DNA of 43,400 bases from Micromonospora arida (GCF_003857035.1 NZ_QGSY01000202.1:1-43400), one strand, 5' to 3'; counted from the first letter of the stretch, positions 24,909 to 32,396 are shown. Notes: generated by a model from the letters alone, not told the origin. Translations and numbers: made by a program.

Positions 24909-25670
24909 TCAGGGCGCCTTCGGGCAGCCGTGCTTGCGTTGCCACGCGGTGACCTCGGCGGCCGGCTCCCGGTTGCCGCCGCGCCGCCAGGAGTCCAGGT
25001 AACGCGCCGGCCAGATCACCCCGCGCCGGATCCACCAGCCGTCCTTGCCCGCGCACGCCGGCGAGATGCCGAAGTGCACATGACACACGTTGTTCGCGTT
25101 GCCGGTGCGGCCCACCTTGCCGAGCTGCTGCCCGGCGCGGACCCGCACCCCGGCGTCGACTCCGCTGGTCACGACACTCAGGTGCGAGCCGTAGTAGCGC
25201 ACCCCGTCGTCGCCGAGCAGGGCGACCGACAGGCCGCCGTTGTCCGGGCCCTGCGGCCCGCGCTTGCGGTACCGGTCCACGCGGCTCACCTCCAGCACCG
25301 TCCCGTCGGTCACCGCCACGAACGGCTCGCCGCAGTCGGCGAAGAGGTCAGCCGCCGGGTACGCCCCATGCGTCGGGTGATAGTCGACGTCGTCGGCGCG
25401 TACCGGAAAGACGTGCTTCAGCCCGGTGCGGGTTGCCGTCGCCGACGGCCCGGCCGACGACGGCGCCGGGGGGCTCGGGTCGGTCGCCTCCGGCGTGGGC
25501 GGCTGCGACGCCGGTTGGTCGGCGGTCGCCCAGACCGAAGGTGGCGTCGGCGCGCCGCCGTCGGGCACCCCCGGCCGGGTGGTCGCACAGCCGGCGGCCA
25601 GCACCGGGGCGAGCAGCAGCAGGATCGGGTACGCCGGACGAGCGCGGCGGCTGATCGTCGGCGAGGACAT
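24909..25670 (-). CDS. M23 family peptidase lipoprotein
   Basis: 253 residues from the ATG at 25670, chosen because it places a lipoprotein signal peptide at the N-terminus (lipobox LAAGC, Cys 28). A Pro/Thr/Ser-rich stalk (about 30-80) leads to an M23 endopeptidase domain. Candidate zinc ligands are His101, Asp108 and the HVH motif at 197-199; GSH at 161-163 supplies the family's other His. It should sit on the outer face of the membrane and cut peptidoglycan cross-bridges, or act as a regulator of another enzyme. It is divergent from a small membrane protein 64 bases away and coupled to the PHP gene. Confidence 0.87.
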   Translation of the reverse strand: MSSPTISRRARPAYPILLLLAPVLAAGCATTRPGVPDGGAPTPPSVWATADQPASQPPTPEATDPSPPAPSSAGPSATATRTGLKHVFPVRADDVDYHPTHGAYPAADLFADCGEPFVAVTDGTVLEVSRVDRYRKRGPQGPDNGGLSVALLGDDGVRYYGSHLSVVTSGVDAGVRVRAGQQLGKVGRTGNANNVCHVHFGISPACAGKDGWWIRRGVIWPARYLDSWRRGGNREPAAEVTAWQRKHGCPKAP

Positions 25671-25734
25671 CCGGTCATCCTGGCAGAGCCGGTACCGTGG
25701 GCACGAGCGGCACGCGTGAGGGAGGGCAGCGACG

Positions 25735-26124
25735 GTGACCATTGCCCGACCCGACCCTGGCCCGGATGTCGGTGCCGTCCGTCCGGTGCCGCGTACCCCC
25801 TCGGGTCTCTTCCCCTCCGGGCCACCGACGCGGCCCATTTACCGCGAGCCGCACCCGGTCACCGGCGGTGGTGTCGCCTCCGGTGGCGGCGCGGCGGCCG
25901 GCTGGCTGCTGCTGTTCGGCCTGCTCGGCACCGATGTGACCAGCTACGCGTGGTGGACGGTGTTCGCCGGCCTGCTGGCCTGGGTCACCGCCCTGGTGCT
26001 GGTCCGCTTTGGCGACCGAGGGGTGGCCACCGGGGTCGCCATCGTCACGGCGGGTGGTTGGAGCATCGCCGCCGCCGTGGTGGCGGTCCGCTGGGCCACC
26101 AGTGGTGACTGGCCGCTGTGGTGA
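25735..26124 (+). CDS. Small three-span membrane protein, unknown function
   Basis: 129 residues from a GTG with GGAGGG upstream; a possible -10 box (TACCGT) lies at 25693-25698. A proline-rich cytoplasmic N-terminus of about 45 residues ends in IYREPHPVTGG. Then come three hydrophobic segments (AAAGWLLLFGLLGTDVTSY, WWTVFAGLLAWVTALVLV, GVAIVTAGGWSIAAAVVAV). No family is recognised. Codon use matches the neighbours. Confidence 0.7.
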   Translation: MTIARPDPGPDVGAVRPVPRTPSGLFPSGPPTRPIYREPHPVTGGGVASGGGAAAGWLLLFGLLGTDVTSYAWWTVFAGLLAWVTALVLVRFGDRGVATGVAIVTAGGWSIAAAVVAVRWATSGDWPLW

Positions 26125-26199
26125 CCGGCACGGACGGGCTCCGAAACCCCGCTCGGTGACTGCGCCGTGTGCCCGGTTGGCTGCGTAGCGAACGCCGTC

Positions 26200-26228
26200 T
26201 TGACGTGGCCGCCGAGACTCGGCACGCT
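26200..26228 (+). promoter_or_regulatory. Possible promoter for a leaderless small gene
   Basis: TTGACG at 26200-26205 is a consensus-like -35 box. Seventeen bases later CACGCT is a weak -10. The predicted start of transcription falls at the ATG of the next small gene, which has no ribosome binding site. Confidence 0.35.
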
Positions 26229-26235
26229 CGCAACT

Positions 26236-26403
26236 ATGGCCTGGACCACTCCCCGGCAGGATCCCGATCGCAATCGCCGTCGCCTGCAGTTGCTGGCCGA
26301 GTTGGCGGGCGCCCGGGCGGTCCGCCAGCGCAGCCGGCCGCAGCGGCAGCGCACCGAGCGTCTGCGCCAGCTCATCGCCACCCGCCGTCGAGTCGTCGGC
26401 TGA
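26236..26403 (+). CDS. Small strongly basic protein, unknown function
   Basis: 55 residues, very rich in Arg and Gln (DRNRRRLQLLAELAGARAVR, then QRQRTERLRQLIATRRRVVG). It looks helical and nucleic-acid binding is possible, but no family is recognised. It lacks a ribosome binding site; a TTGACG box 31 bases upstream fits a leaderless transcript. It precedes the tadA pair by about 120 bases. An in-frame GTG at 26167 would add 23 unlikely residues. Confidence 0.5.
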   Translation: MAWTTPRQDPDRNRRRLQLLAELAGARAVRQRSRPQRQRTERLRQLIATRRRVVG

Positions 26404-26520
26404 TCCGACTTTGTCAGGAATGACCCGCCCTTCGGGGCGTTGACGGGTCGCCTGCCGACCCGACCGGCTAACGTGCACGCGTAACGAGTCGACGCTGTGT
26501 CGAGGGCTATTGGGGGGACC

Positions 26521-27048
26521 GTGTCGTACTTCGCTGCGGCCGTGGTGCGCGACGACAGTGGCTGGACCGCCGCCGAGGTCAGCCTGCGTGGCGCCACCGA
26601 CATCGACGAGGTTGCCGACCGGCTGCGTGACGTCGACCTGGAGGCCGACGTGTCGCTGCTCTTCGTCGAGGCCGATGACGCGTACCTGGTGATCCTGCGC
26701 CTCGACGAGGGCGAGGACCTGCGCGTGTTCGGTTCGGACTCCGCGTACGCCGAGGAGTCGCAGCTCGGGGCACTGCTGGTCGGTGACCTGAAGACCTCGG
26801 TCACCGGGCTCGACGGTGACGACGAGCCACATCCGGTGAGCACCGGTGACGAGGAGAGCGAGCAGCCCGTCGTCGACCCGGAGGCCGACCCGGTCGGTGA
26901 GGCCGACCTGCTGGCCAACCTGGGCATCTCCGCGCAGAAGCTGCTGACCCTCTGCACCCACGAGGGGATGATGCCGGCGGACGTCACCGCCGAGATCTGC
27001 CAGGTGCTCGGCTGCGCCGACGAGGTCGAGGAGTTGCGTGAGGTCTGA
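26521..27048 (+). CDS. tRNA adenosine deaminase-associated protein
   Basis: 175 residues from a GTG preceded by GGGGGGA. The N-terminal half is a compact alpha/beta domain beginning MSYFAAAVVRDDSGWTAAEV. An acidic linker (DDEPHPVSTGDEESEQ) leads to a C-terminal helical domain (LLANLGISAQKLLTLCTHEG to VEELREV). This actinobacterial family is named only for its constant position upstream of tadA; no activity is established. The last 11 bases overlap the tadA start, supporting coupled translation and perhaps a complex. Confidence 0.85.
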   Translation: MSYFAAAVVRDDSGWTAAEVSLRGATDIDEVADRLRDVDLEADVSLLFVEADDAYLVILRLDEGEDLRVFGSDSAYAEESQLGALLVGDLKTSVTGLDGDDEPHPVSTGDEESEQPVVDPEADPVGEADLLANLGISAQKLLTLCTHEGMMPADVTAEICQVLGCADEVEELREV

Positions 27049-27640
27049 GCCGGCCGACGCCACCGATCCGTCGCTGGAGTCGATCCGACCGGGCCAGCCG
27101 ACCCCCGGCGCGGTGGGCCGCGCCGGGCCCGGCGCTCACGAGGGTCTGGCCGACCTGGGCGAGGTCGGCCGACGACAGCGGCACGAGCTGTGGATGCGCC
27201 GCGCCCTGGAGATCGCCGTCGCCGGTCCACCCGTCGACGACACGGTCAGCACCGACGTCGACGACGTGCCGGTGGGGGCGGTGCTCTACGGGCCGGACGG
27301 CACCGAGTTGGCCACCGGACGCAACGAGCGCGAGCTGACCGGTGACCCCACCGCCCACGCCGAGGTGCTGGCCCTGCGCCGGGGCGCCGAGCGCACCGGC
27401 CGGTGGCGGCTGGACGGCTGCACTCTGGTGGTCACTCTCGAACCGTGCACCATGTGCGCCGGGGCGCTGGTGCTGGCCCGGGTCTCCACAGTCGTGTTCG
27501 GCGCGTGGGAGCCCAAGACCGGCGCCGCCGGATCGCTCTGGGACGTGCTGCGGGACCGTCGGCTCAACCACCGCCCCGAGGTCTATGGCGGGGTGCTGGA
27601 GGCGGAGACCGCCACCGTCCTGCGCGCGTTCTTCCGCTGA
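27038..27640 (+). CDS. tadA: tRNA-specific adenosine deaminase
   Basis: 200 residues if started at the GTG at 27038. TadA converts A34 to inosine in the tRNA anticodon wobble position, mainly tRNA-Arg(ACG) in bacteria. Zinc and catalytic residues are clear: HAE at 107-109 and PCTMC at 136-140. The first 48 or so residues are a Pro/Gly/Ala-rich extension not present in typical TadA of about 150-167 residues; a later start near LWMRRALEIA would give the usual length. A tRNA-Ser gene lies about 930 bases downstream. A palindromic terminator-like element follows. Confidence 0.9.
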   Translation: MRSEPADATDPSLESIRPGQPTPGAVGRAGPGAHEGLADLGEVGRRQRHELWMRRALEIAVAGPPVDDTVSTDVDDVPVGAVLYGPDGTELATGRNERELTGDPTAHAEVLALRRGAERTGRWRLDGCTLVVTLEPCTMCAGALVLARVSTVVFGAWEPKTGAAGSLWDVLRDRRLNHRPEVYGGVLEAETATVLRAFFR

Positions 27641-27661
27641 GAGGCGCTGCCAACCGTCTGA

Positions 27662-27705
27662 CTCTCTGCGGCCTGGCGGCCTGCTCTCTGCAGCCTGGCG
27701 GCCTG
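27662..27705. repeat. 22-bp tandem duplication
   Basis: Two adjacent 22-bp copies (27662-27683 and 27684-27705) differ at one base. Each contains GCCTGGCGGCCTG. They directly precede the long inverted repeat downstream of tadA and may belong to the same element. Confidence 0.75.
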
Positions 27706-27711
27706 ATGCGA

Positions 27712-27763
27712 AAGAGCGTGATGACTCCGAGGCATATTGATGCCACACAGTCATCACGCTCTT
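27712..27763. terminator. Nested inverted repeat / bidirectional terminator
   Basis: AAGAGCGTGATGACT at 27712-27726 pairs perfectly with AGTCATCACGCTCTT at 27749-27763. Inside the loop GGCAT (27731) pairs with ATGCC (27740). It lies between the convergent tadA and deoD genes and can terminate both. The composition (less GC-rich) and the adjacent 22-bp duplication suggest it may be a dispersed palindromic element. Confidence 0.7.
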
Positions 27764-27786
27764 CGCGGTATTGCCGCCCGAACAGG

Positions 27787-28494
27787 TCAGGCGATGATCG
27801 TGTCGAGGGCGATCTCGACCATCTGGCTGAAGGTCTGCTCGCGCTCCTCCGAGGTGGTCTTCTCGCCGGTCTTGATGTGGTCGCTGACGGTCAACACGGT
27901 CAGCGCGCGGGCCTTGAACCGGGCGGCGATCGTGTAGAGCGCCGCCGACTCCATCTCCACAGCCAGCACGCCGTAGTCGGCGAGGGTGTCGTACAGGTCC
28001 GGGCGGTCGGTGTAGAAGGCGTCCGCCGCCAGGATCGGCCCCACGTGCATGGTGATGCCGCGCCGCTCGGCCACCTCGACCGACGTACGAAGCAGCCCGA
28101 AGTCGGCCACCGGGGCGTAGTCGATCAGCCCGTCGAAGCGCATCCGGTTCATGTTCGAGTCGGTGGACGACCCGATCGCGGCCACCACGTCCCGCAGTTG
28201 CAGGTCGGTGCTGAGGGCACCACAGGAGCCGACCCGGATCAGCGTCTTCACGCCGTACTCGTTGATCAATTCGTGGGCGTAGATGGAGGCCGACGGCATG
28301 CCCATGCCGGAGCCCTGGACGGAAACCTCGACGCCGTTCCAGCGGCCGGTGAAGCCCAGCATGCCCCGGACCGTCGAGTAGCAGGTGGCGCCCTCGAGGT
28401 AGGTCTCCGCGATCCACTTGGCCCGCAGGGGGTCACCCGGCATCAGGACCCGCTCGGCGATCTCGCCCGGCTTCGCGCCGATGTGCGTACTCAT
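27787..28494 (-). CDS. deoD: Purine-nucleoside phosphorylase, DeoD type
   Basis: 235 residues from an ATG at 28494, the normal length of the hexameric bacterial enzyme; longer in-frame starts are not credible. It splits purine (deoxy)nucleosides with phosphate in purine salvage. Visible family features are the N-terminal [20 protein letters not shown], with the conserved active-site His, the central [16 protein letters not shown] and the C-terminal [10 protein letters not shown] carrying the catalytic Asp. It stands alone, convergent with tadA and divergent from tRNA-Ser. Confidence 0.93.
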   Translation of the reverse strand: MSTHIGAKPGEIAERVLMPGDPLRAKWIAETYLEGATCYSTVRGMLGFTGRWNGVEVSVQGSGMGMPSASIYAHELINEYGVKTLIRVGSCGALSTDLQLRDVVAAIGSSTDSNMNRMRFDGLIDYAPVADFGLLRTSVEVAERRGITMHVGPILAADAFYTDRPDLYDTLADYGVLAVEMESAALYTIAARFKARALTVLTVSDHIKTGEKTTSEEREQTFSQMVEIALDTIIA

Positions 28495-28569
28495 GGCAAA
28501 GATCCTGCCAGGCCGGCCCGGGCGATACCGGTTCGGCGTCGGAACCGGCGGTCCTGTACCCTCGTCGGC

Positions 28570-28656
28570 GGTGGCGTGTCCGAGCGGCCTAAGGAGCACG
28601 CCTCGAAAGCGTGTGAGGGTTAACGCCCTCCGAGGGTTCAAATCCCTCCGCCACCG
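28570..28656 (+). tRNA. tRNA-Ser(CGA)
   Basis: A class II tRNA of 87 bases. The acceptor strands GGTGGCG and CGCCACC pair fully, with discriminator G. The anticodon arm is CACGC-CTCGAAA-GCGTG, giving anticodon CGA (codon UCG, Ser). A long variable arm (GAGGGTTAACGCCCTC) and a T arm GAGGG-TTCAAAT-CCCTC are present. CCA is not encoded. A likely -10 box, TACCCT, lies at 28557-28562. Confidence 0.95.
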
Positions 28657-28669
28657 CTCTGAGATGCAG

Positions 28670-28708
28670 AAACGCCCGGTCGATCCGCGAGGATCGACCG
28701 GGCGTTTT
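28670..28708 (+). terminator. Intrinsic terminator after tRNA-Ser
   Basis: AAACGCCCGGTCGATCC pairs with GGATCGACCGGGCGTTT around a GCGA loop and ends in TTTT. It is a perfect stem, 14 bases after the tRNA. It also lies just downstream of the minus-strand SDR remnant. Confidence 0.9.
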
Positions 28709-28712
28709 CGCG

Positions 28713-28936
28713 TCAGAGCTGCTGCTCGCCACCGTCGACGAACAACTCGCCGCCGGTCATGAAGCTGCTCTGGTGACGTTCGCGCCGATGCTGGCGACGG
28801 CCTCGTCCACCGGGCCCTTGCGGCGTCCGGTGACGAAGACGTACGCGCCTTCGGCGGCGAAGCGGCGGGCGGCGGCCAGGCCGATGCCCGTGGTGCCCCC
28901 GGTGACGAGGGCGGTCTTGCCGTCGAGCTGTCCCAC
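28713..28936 (-). pseudogene. SDR-family oxidoreductase with a large internal deletion
   Basis: The start is intact: GTG at 28936 with AAAGGAG upstream, then [18 protein letters not shown] (the NAD(P)-binding TGxxxGIG motif), [16 protein letters not shown] and ASIGANVT, about 58 residues. Reading then breaks and the other end of an SDR follows in a different frame: [14 protein letters not shown], then EQQL and a stop at 28713. A normal SDR has about 245 residues, so roughly 170 are missing, including the YxxxK active site. The join lies near 28775. The gene is divergent from a damaged TetR gene and is surely inactive as an enzyme. Confidence 0.88.
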
Positions 28937-28996
28937 GATGGATCTCCTTTGTCGGGGTGTGGTGGCGTGCGGCCGGCCGGGCCTCAAGCAAGTTTT

Positions 28997-29010
28997 GTAC
29001 CGAGCGGTAC
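28997..29010. promoter_or_regulatory. TetR-type operator, site 1
   Basis: GTACCG-AG-CGGTAC is a perfect palindrome 61 bases upstream of the SDR remnant start, in the divergent SDR/TetR region. Its half-site matches the second site at 29054. Confidence 0.65.
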
Positions 29011-29053
29011 GTATCCGACCGTAGCAACCGCCGGCCGGGTCAGCAGATTTCTG

Positions 29054-29065
29054 TACCGATCGGTT
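29054..29065. promoter_or_regulatory. TetR-type operator, site 2
   Basis: TACCGATCGGTT is palindromic over ACCGATCGGT and shares the TACCG half-site with the site at 28997. It lies 16 bases before the retained ATG of the TetR remnant, as expected for autoregulation. Confidence 0.65.
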
Positions 29066-29080
29066 TTCGCTGCCGGTAGG

Positions 29081-29621
29081 ATGGGTGAGCGACCTCAGCA
29101 AGGCGATGGGGATCAACAAGCCCAGCCTCTACGCCGCCTTCGGCAGCAAGGAGGAGTTGTTCCGCAAGGCCGTGGCCCGTAACGCCGAAAAGGACATGGG
29201 GTACGCGCGGGACGCCTTCGCCCAACCGACCGCGTACGAGGTGGTCGCCACCCTGCTGCGCGAGAACGTGGTCGCCCCGACCCGGACCGACCGACCGGCC
29301 GGTTGCCTGTCGATCCAGGGCGGCACCAGCTGCTCCACCGAGAACGCGCCCATCGCCGGGTTCCTCGCCACCAGCCGCCTGGGCGGTGAAGGTGCCCACG
29401 CCGACCGGCTCGCCCGTGCCGTCGCCGAAGGCGACCTACCCGCGCACGCCGATCCGGTAGCGCTCGCCCGCTTCGTCATGATCGTCACCGAGGGGCAGGC
29501 GGTGCATGCCGCCGCCGGAGTCAGCAGGGAAGACCTGCGACAGGCCGCAAAGATCGCGCTCGCCGGTTTCGTCGCCGCGTCCGGGGTGCGCCCGCCCGAG
29601 CAGGCCGCCGACCCGGTCTGA
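29081..29621 (+). pseudogene. TetR-family regulator lacking its N-terminus
   Basis: The open frame 29085-29621 encodes 178 residues beginning [20 protein letters not shown], which is the second half of a TetR helix-turn-helix, then KEELFRKAV and a normal ligand-binding domain. About 30 residues expected before this, including helix 1 and the start of helix 2, are absent. What looks like the original start, ATG at 29081, remains but is out of frame with the rest. A product from GTG 29085 could fold as a ligand-binding domain but should not bind DNA. The stop is 4 bases from the convergent GntR-TetR gene's stop. Confidence 0.75.
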
Positions 29622-29625
29622 GCGT

Positions 29626-30561
29626 TCACCGTTCGAGCAGCGCCGCCATCCCGTCGAGCAGTCGTTGCAGACCGAATTCGAAGAGACTCTCGGCGTTGAG
29701 GTCGATCGCCGTCCGGCTCAGTCGGGCCAGATGCGGAAACTCGCCCGCCGCGAGCAATCCACCGAACACGTCGGCCTGGGCCTCCATCCACTCGTCGTCG
29801 GTCAGGCCGGTCTCCTGCTCCGCTTCGATTCCTCGCTCCAGGTTGATGGCGGTGCCTCGAACATGGCTGGCCAGTGCGGCCACCAGGTGGAGCTGGGTGT
29901 GCTGGTCCAGGCCCTGCCGGGCGAGGGCGCGCAGTGCCCACTCGGTGTGCGCGACGGCGTGCGGTGCCATCAGCGGGCGGGTCAGCGAGACGACCTGGGC
30001 CAGCCAGGGATGCCGCCGGTAGATCGACCACTGAAGTCGGCTGAGCAACTCCAGTTGGGCTCGCCAACCGGGCGGGAACGTGCCCGGCAGCCGATGCGCG
30101 GCGAACGCCGCGTCCGCCATCAGGACGAGAAGCTGCTCCTTGCCCCGAACCTGCCGGTACAGCGACATGGTGGGGACATCCAACTCCGTCGCGATGCGCC
30201 GCATGCTCAGTGCCGGTAACCCCTCGGCGTCGGCGATCGTCATGGCGGTCCGCACCACCTGGTCGCGGTTCAACCCCTGGACGGGCAGCCGCCGACCGGC
30301 GGACGGGGCACCCCGACCCGGCGTGGTCGGCGCTGCGCCGGTCACCACCATGCCCACACCCGGCACCGCCCGGACCAGGTTCTCCTGGCGAAGCGCGGTG
30401 AGCGCCCGGCTGGCGGTCGCCATGGCGACGTTCCACTCCCGGACGATCTGCCGGGTGGACGGCACCCGGTCGCCGGGGCCCAACTCGCCTGCCACGATGC
30501 GCCGTCGCAACTCCCCGACGATGCGCAGATAAGGAGGAGTGGATTCGTCGATCTCCGTCAC
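29626..30561 (-). CDS. GntR-TetR double-HTH transcriptional regulator
   Basis: 311 residues from a GTG at 30561 with GGAGG six bases upstream. Residues 1-75 are a GntR winged helix (PPYLRIVGELRRRIVAGELG, then RVPSTRQIVREWNVAMATAS). After a linker, residues about 100-150 are a TetR helix-turn-helix (ALSMRRIATELDVPTMSLYR). A TetR C-terminal ligand domain follows. Two DNA-binding modules in one chain occur in actinomycetes and usually regulate a divergent gene. Here that gene is a secreted carboxylesterase, and two copies of GCGCACTAGAGC lie between them. Confidence 0.88.
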   Translation of the reverse strand: MTEIDESTPPYLRIVGELRRRIVAGELGPGDRVPSTRQIVREWNVAMATASRALTALRQENLVRAVPGVGMVVTGAAPTTPGRGAPSAGRRLPVQGLNRDQVVRTAMTIADAEGLPALSMRRIATELDVPTMSLYRQVRGKEQLLVLMADAAFAAHRLPGTFPPGWRAQLELLSRLQWSIYRRHPWLAQVVSLTRPLMAPHAVAHTEWALRALARQGLDQHTQLHLVAALASHVRGTAINLERGIEAEQETGLTDDEWMEAQADVFGGLLAAGEFPHLARLSRTAIDLNAESLFEFGLQRLLDGMAALLER

Positions 30562-30593
30562 GATCGCCTCCCGCCGGCCTCGCGGTGACCGTA

Positions 30594-30648
30594 GCGCACT
30601 AGAGCACCAGCAGGTGCCCCCGTCTTTCCTGCCACGGCGCACTAGAGC
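30594..30648. promoter_or_regulatory. Paired direct-repeat operator candidate
   Basis: GCGCACTAGAGC occurs at 30594-30605 and again at 30637-30648, identical and in the same orientation, 43 bases apart (about four helical turns). Each contains CTAG flanked by GC on both sides. They lie between the GntR-TetR regulator and the esterase. Confidence 0.65.
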
Positions 30649-30732
30649 TCCCTGGCCGGATGGTTGCCAGCTCGACATGCTCGGCGCAGCCCGGTGCGTA
30701 CGCCGTACCGGCGTCGACGAGATGGGGAGAGC

Positions 30733-32346
30733 ATGAGAAGACTTTCGTACCCCCGATGGGCCGTCACGGTGGGCGCTGTCGCTCTCGTCGGCCCGGCGAT
30801 GGCCGTCGGTCCGGCCGCGGCCGACGACGACCGCCGGAGCGCGGCCGTCGTCCGGACCGACCAGGGCGCGGTGCGCGGGACCGTCGCTGCCGAGCACCGC
30901 TCGTTCCAGGGCATTCCGTACGCGAACCCGCCGGTGGGCGCGCTGCGCTGGGCCCCGCCGCAGCCTGGTCCGACGTGGACCGGAGTACGCGACGCGAGCC
31001 GGCCCGGTGCCGCCTGCGCCCAACTGCAAGGGCTGCCGATGGACACACCCTCCGAGTCCGAGGACTGCCTCTACCTGAATGTCACCACCCCGCGCTCGGC
31101 CGCGCGAACGCCTCGACCGGTGATGGTCTGGTTGCACGGCGGGGACTTCCGGTTCGGCAGCGGCGACGGATACGGCGGGCAGCGGCTGGCCGCCGGTGGT
31201 GACGTTGTCGTCGTCACGGTGAACTACCGGCTCGGCGCACTCGGCTTCCTGGCGCATCCGGCGCTGGCCGGTCGGGACGGAATCACCGGCAACTTCGGGT
31301 TGCAGGACCAGCAGGCCGCGCTGCGCTGGGTGCGGCGCAACGCGGCGGCCTTCGGAGGCGACCCGGGCAACGTCACAGTGTTCGGCCAGTCCGCCGGGGC
31401 GACCAGCGTCTGCGCGCAACTCGCCGCGCCCGCCACCGCTGGCCTGTTCCACCGGGCGGTCATGCAGAGCAACTCGTGCGCCAACCCGGTCCAGACCCGG
31501 GCCGAGGCGGTCGGGGCGGCCCAGGAGTTCGCGCGGAGGATCGGCTGCACCGACCCGGCTGTGGTCGCCGCCTGCCTGCGCGGACGTTCTCCCGCCCAGC
31601 TGATCGAGACGGTCGGCTATCCCGGCGCGGGGGTCGACCTGGGCCCGGTCGTCGACGGCCGCACGCTACCGGTGGACCCGGCGTACGCGCTGACCACCGG
31701 AAGGCTGCATCCGGTGCCGGTGTTGACCGGGATGAACCGGGACGAGTCCCGGCTCGTGGTGTGGGGGATGGAGCGGGTGGGGCTCAACTGCCCGGAGCCG
31801 CCGAAGCGGGACCAGGAGCCGGAGTCGTGCCCGCTCACCGACGACCAGTACCGCGACCAGGTGCGCGCCATGTTCGGTGACCACGCGGGGGAGGTGCTGG
31901 CCCGCTATCCGCGTGACCCCGCACATCCCGCCAGCGTGACGTTGGGCGCCGTACTGACCGATCACGACTACGCCGAGCCGGTCTACTCCGCCGCGTTGGC
32001 ATTCGCGCGGCGGGTGCCGACCTTCGCGTACGAGTTCGCCGACGAGGACGCGCCGTTCTTCACCGACGGTCCGGAACCGACGTTCGCCACCGGCGCGTAC
32101 CACTGCGCCGAGCTGCCGTACCTGTTCACTGTCGACTACGCCGAGGCGTTGACGCCGACTCAGCGGCGGCTTTCCGACGCGATGGTGCGGACCTGGACCG
32201 ACTTCGCCCGGACGGGTCGGGCGGGCTGGCCTCGACTCCGCCCTGACGCTCCGTACGTGCGAGGGTTCGCCGGTGGCGGCGGATCGGGCGGGTCGGACTT
32301 CGCGGCGGCCCACTCGTACGACTTCTGGCGGTCACTCCGTCGCTGA
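30733..32346 (+). CDS. Secreted type-B carboxylesterase
   Basis: 537 residues from an ATG preceded by GGGGAG. A signal peptide covers about residues 1-30 (RWAVTVGAVALVGPAMAVGP, ending PAAA-DDD). The type-B signature EDCLYLN is at 110-116, the oxyanion WLHGGDF at 133-139, the nucleophile in FGQSAGA is Ser220, and the other triad members are probably Glu338 (NRDESR) and His457 (AYHCAELPYLF). It should hydrolyse carboxylic esters outside the cell; para-nitrobenzyl esterase-like members are similar. Six or more cysteines fit an exported protein. It is divergent from the GntR-TetR regulator. Confidence 0.9.
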   Translation: MRRLSYPRWAVTVGAVALVGPAMAVGPAAADDDRRSAAVVRTDQGAVRGTVAAEHRSFQGIPYANPPVGALRWAPPQPGPTWTGVRDASRPGAACAQLQGLPMDTPSESEDCLYLNVTTPRSAARTPRPVMVWLHGGDFRFGSGDGYGGQRLAAGGDVVVVTVNYRLGALGFLAHPALAGRDGITGNFGLQDQQAALRWVRRNAAAFGGDPGNVTVFGQSAGATSVCAQLAAPATAGLFHRAVMQSNSCANPVQTRAEAVGAAQEFARRIGCTDPAVVAACLRGRSPAQLIETVGYPGAGVDLGPVVDGRTLPVDPAYALTTGRLHPVPVLTGMNRDESRLVVWGMERVGLNCPEPPKRDQEPESCPLTDDQYRDQVRAMFGDHAGEVLARYPRDPAHPASVTLGAVLTDHDYAEPVYSAALAFARRVPTFAYEFADEDAPFFTDGPEPTFATGAYHCAELPYLFTVDYAEALTPTQRRLSDAMVRTWTDFARTGRAGWPRLRPDAPYVRGFAGGGGSGGSDFAAAHSYDFWRSLRR

Positions 32347-32368
32347 TGCCGTCACGGGCGCGACGAGT

Positions 32369-32394
32369 GGGCCGGCCCCCGGGGGACCCGGCCC
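32369..32394. terminator. GC-rich hairpin between convergent genes
   Basis: GGGCCGG at 32369 pairs with CCGGCCC at 32388, with CCCCC/GGGGG inside. It lies between the esterase stop and the response-regulator stop. No T run. Confidence 0.5.
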
Positions 32395-32396
32395 GC

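Noticed and set aside
25735..26403. Toxin-antitoxin pair formed by the small membrane protein and the basic protein
   Set aside because: The genes are more than 100 bases apart, resemble no known pair and have separate promoters.
27641..28720. Small SRP RNA gene near tadA and tRNA-Ser
   Set aside because: That context often holds it in bacteria, but the conserved apical loop motif of SRP RNA was not found; only terminators and tRNA-Ser are there.
28949..29182. 77-residue plus-strand frame as the missing TetR N-terminus
   Set aside because: The residues before 29081 translate the operator region and show no helix-turn-helix similarity.
30562..31452. N-terminal extension of the GntR-TetR regulator
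   Set aside because: It would overlap most of the esterase gene on the other strand; the GTG at 30561 has a proper ribosome binding site and begins a normal GntR domain.
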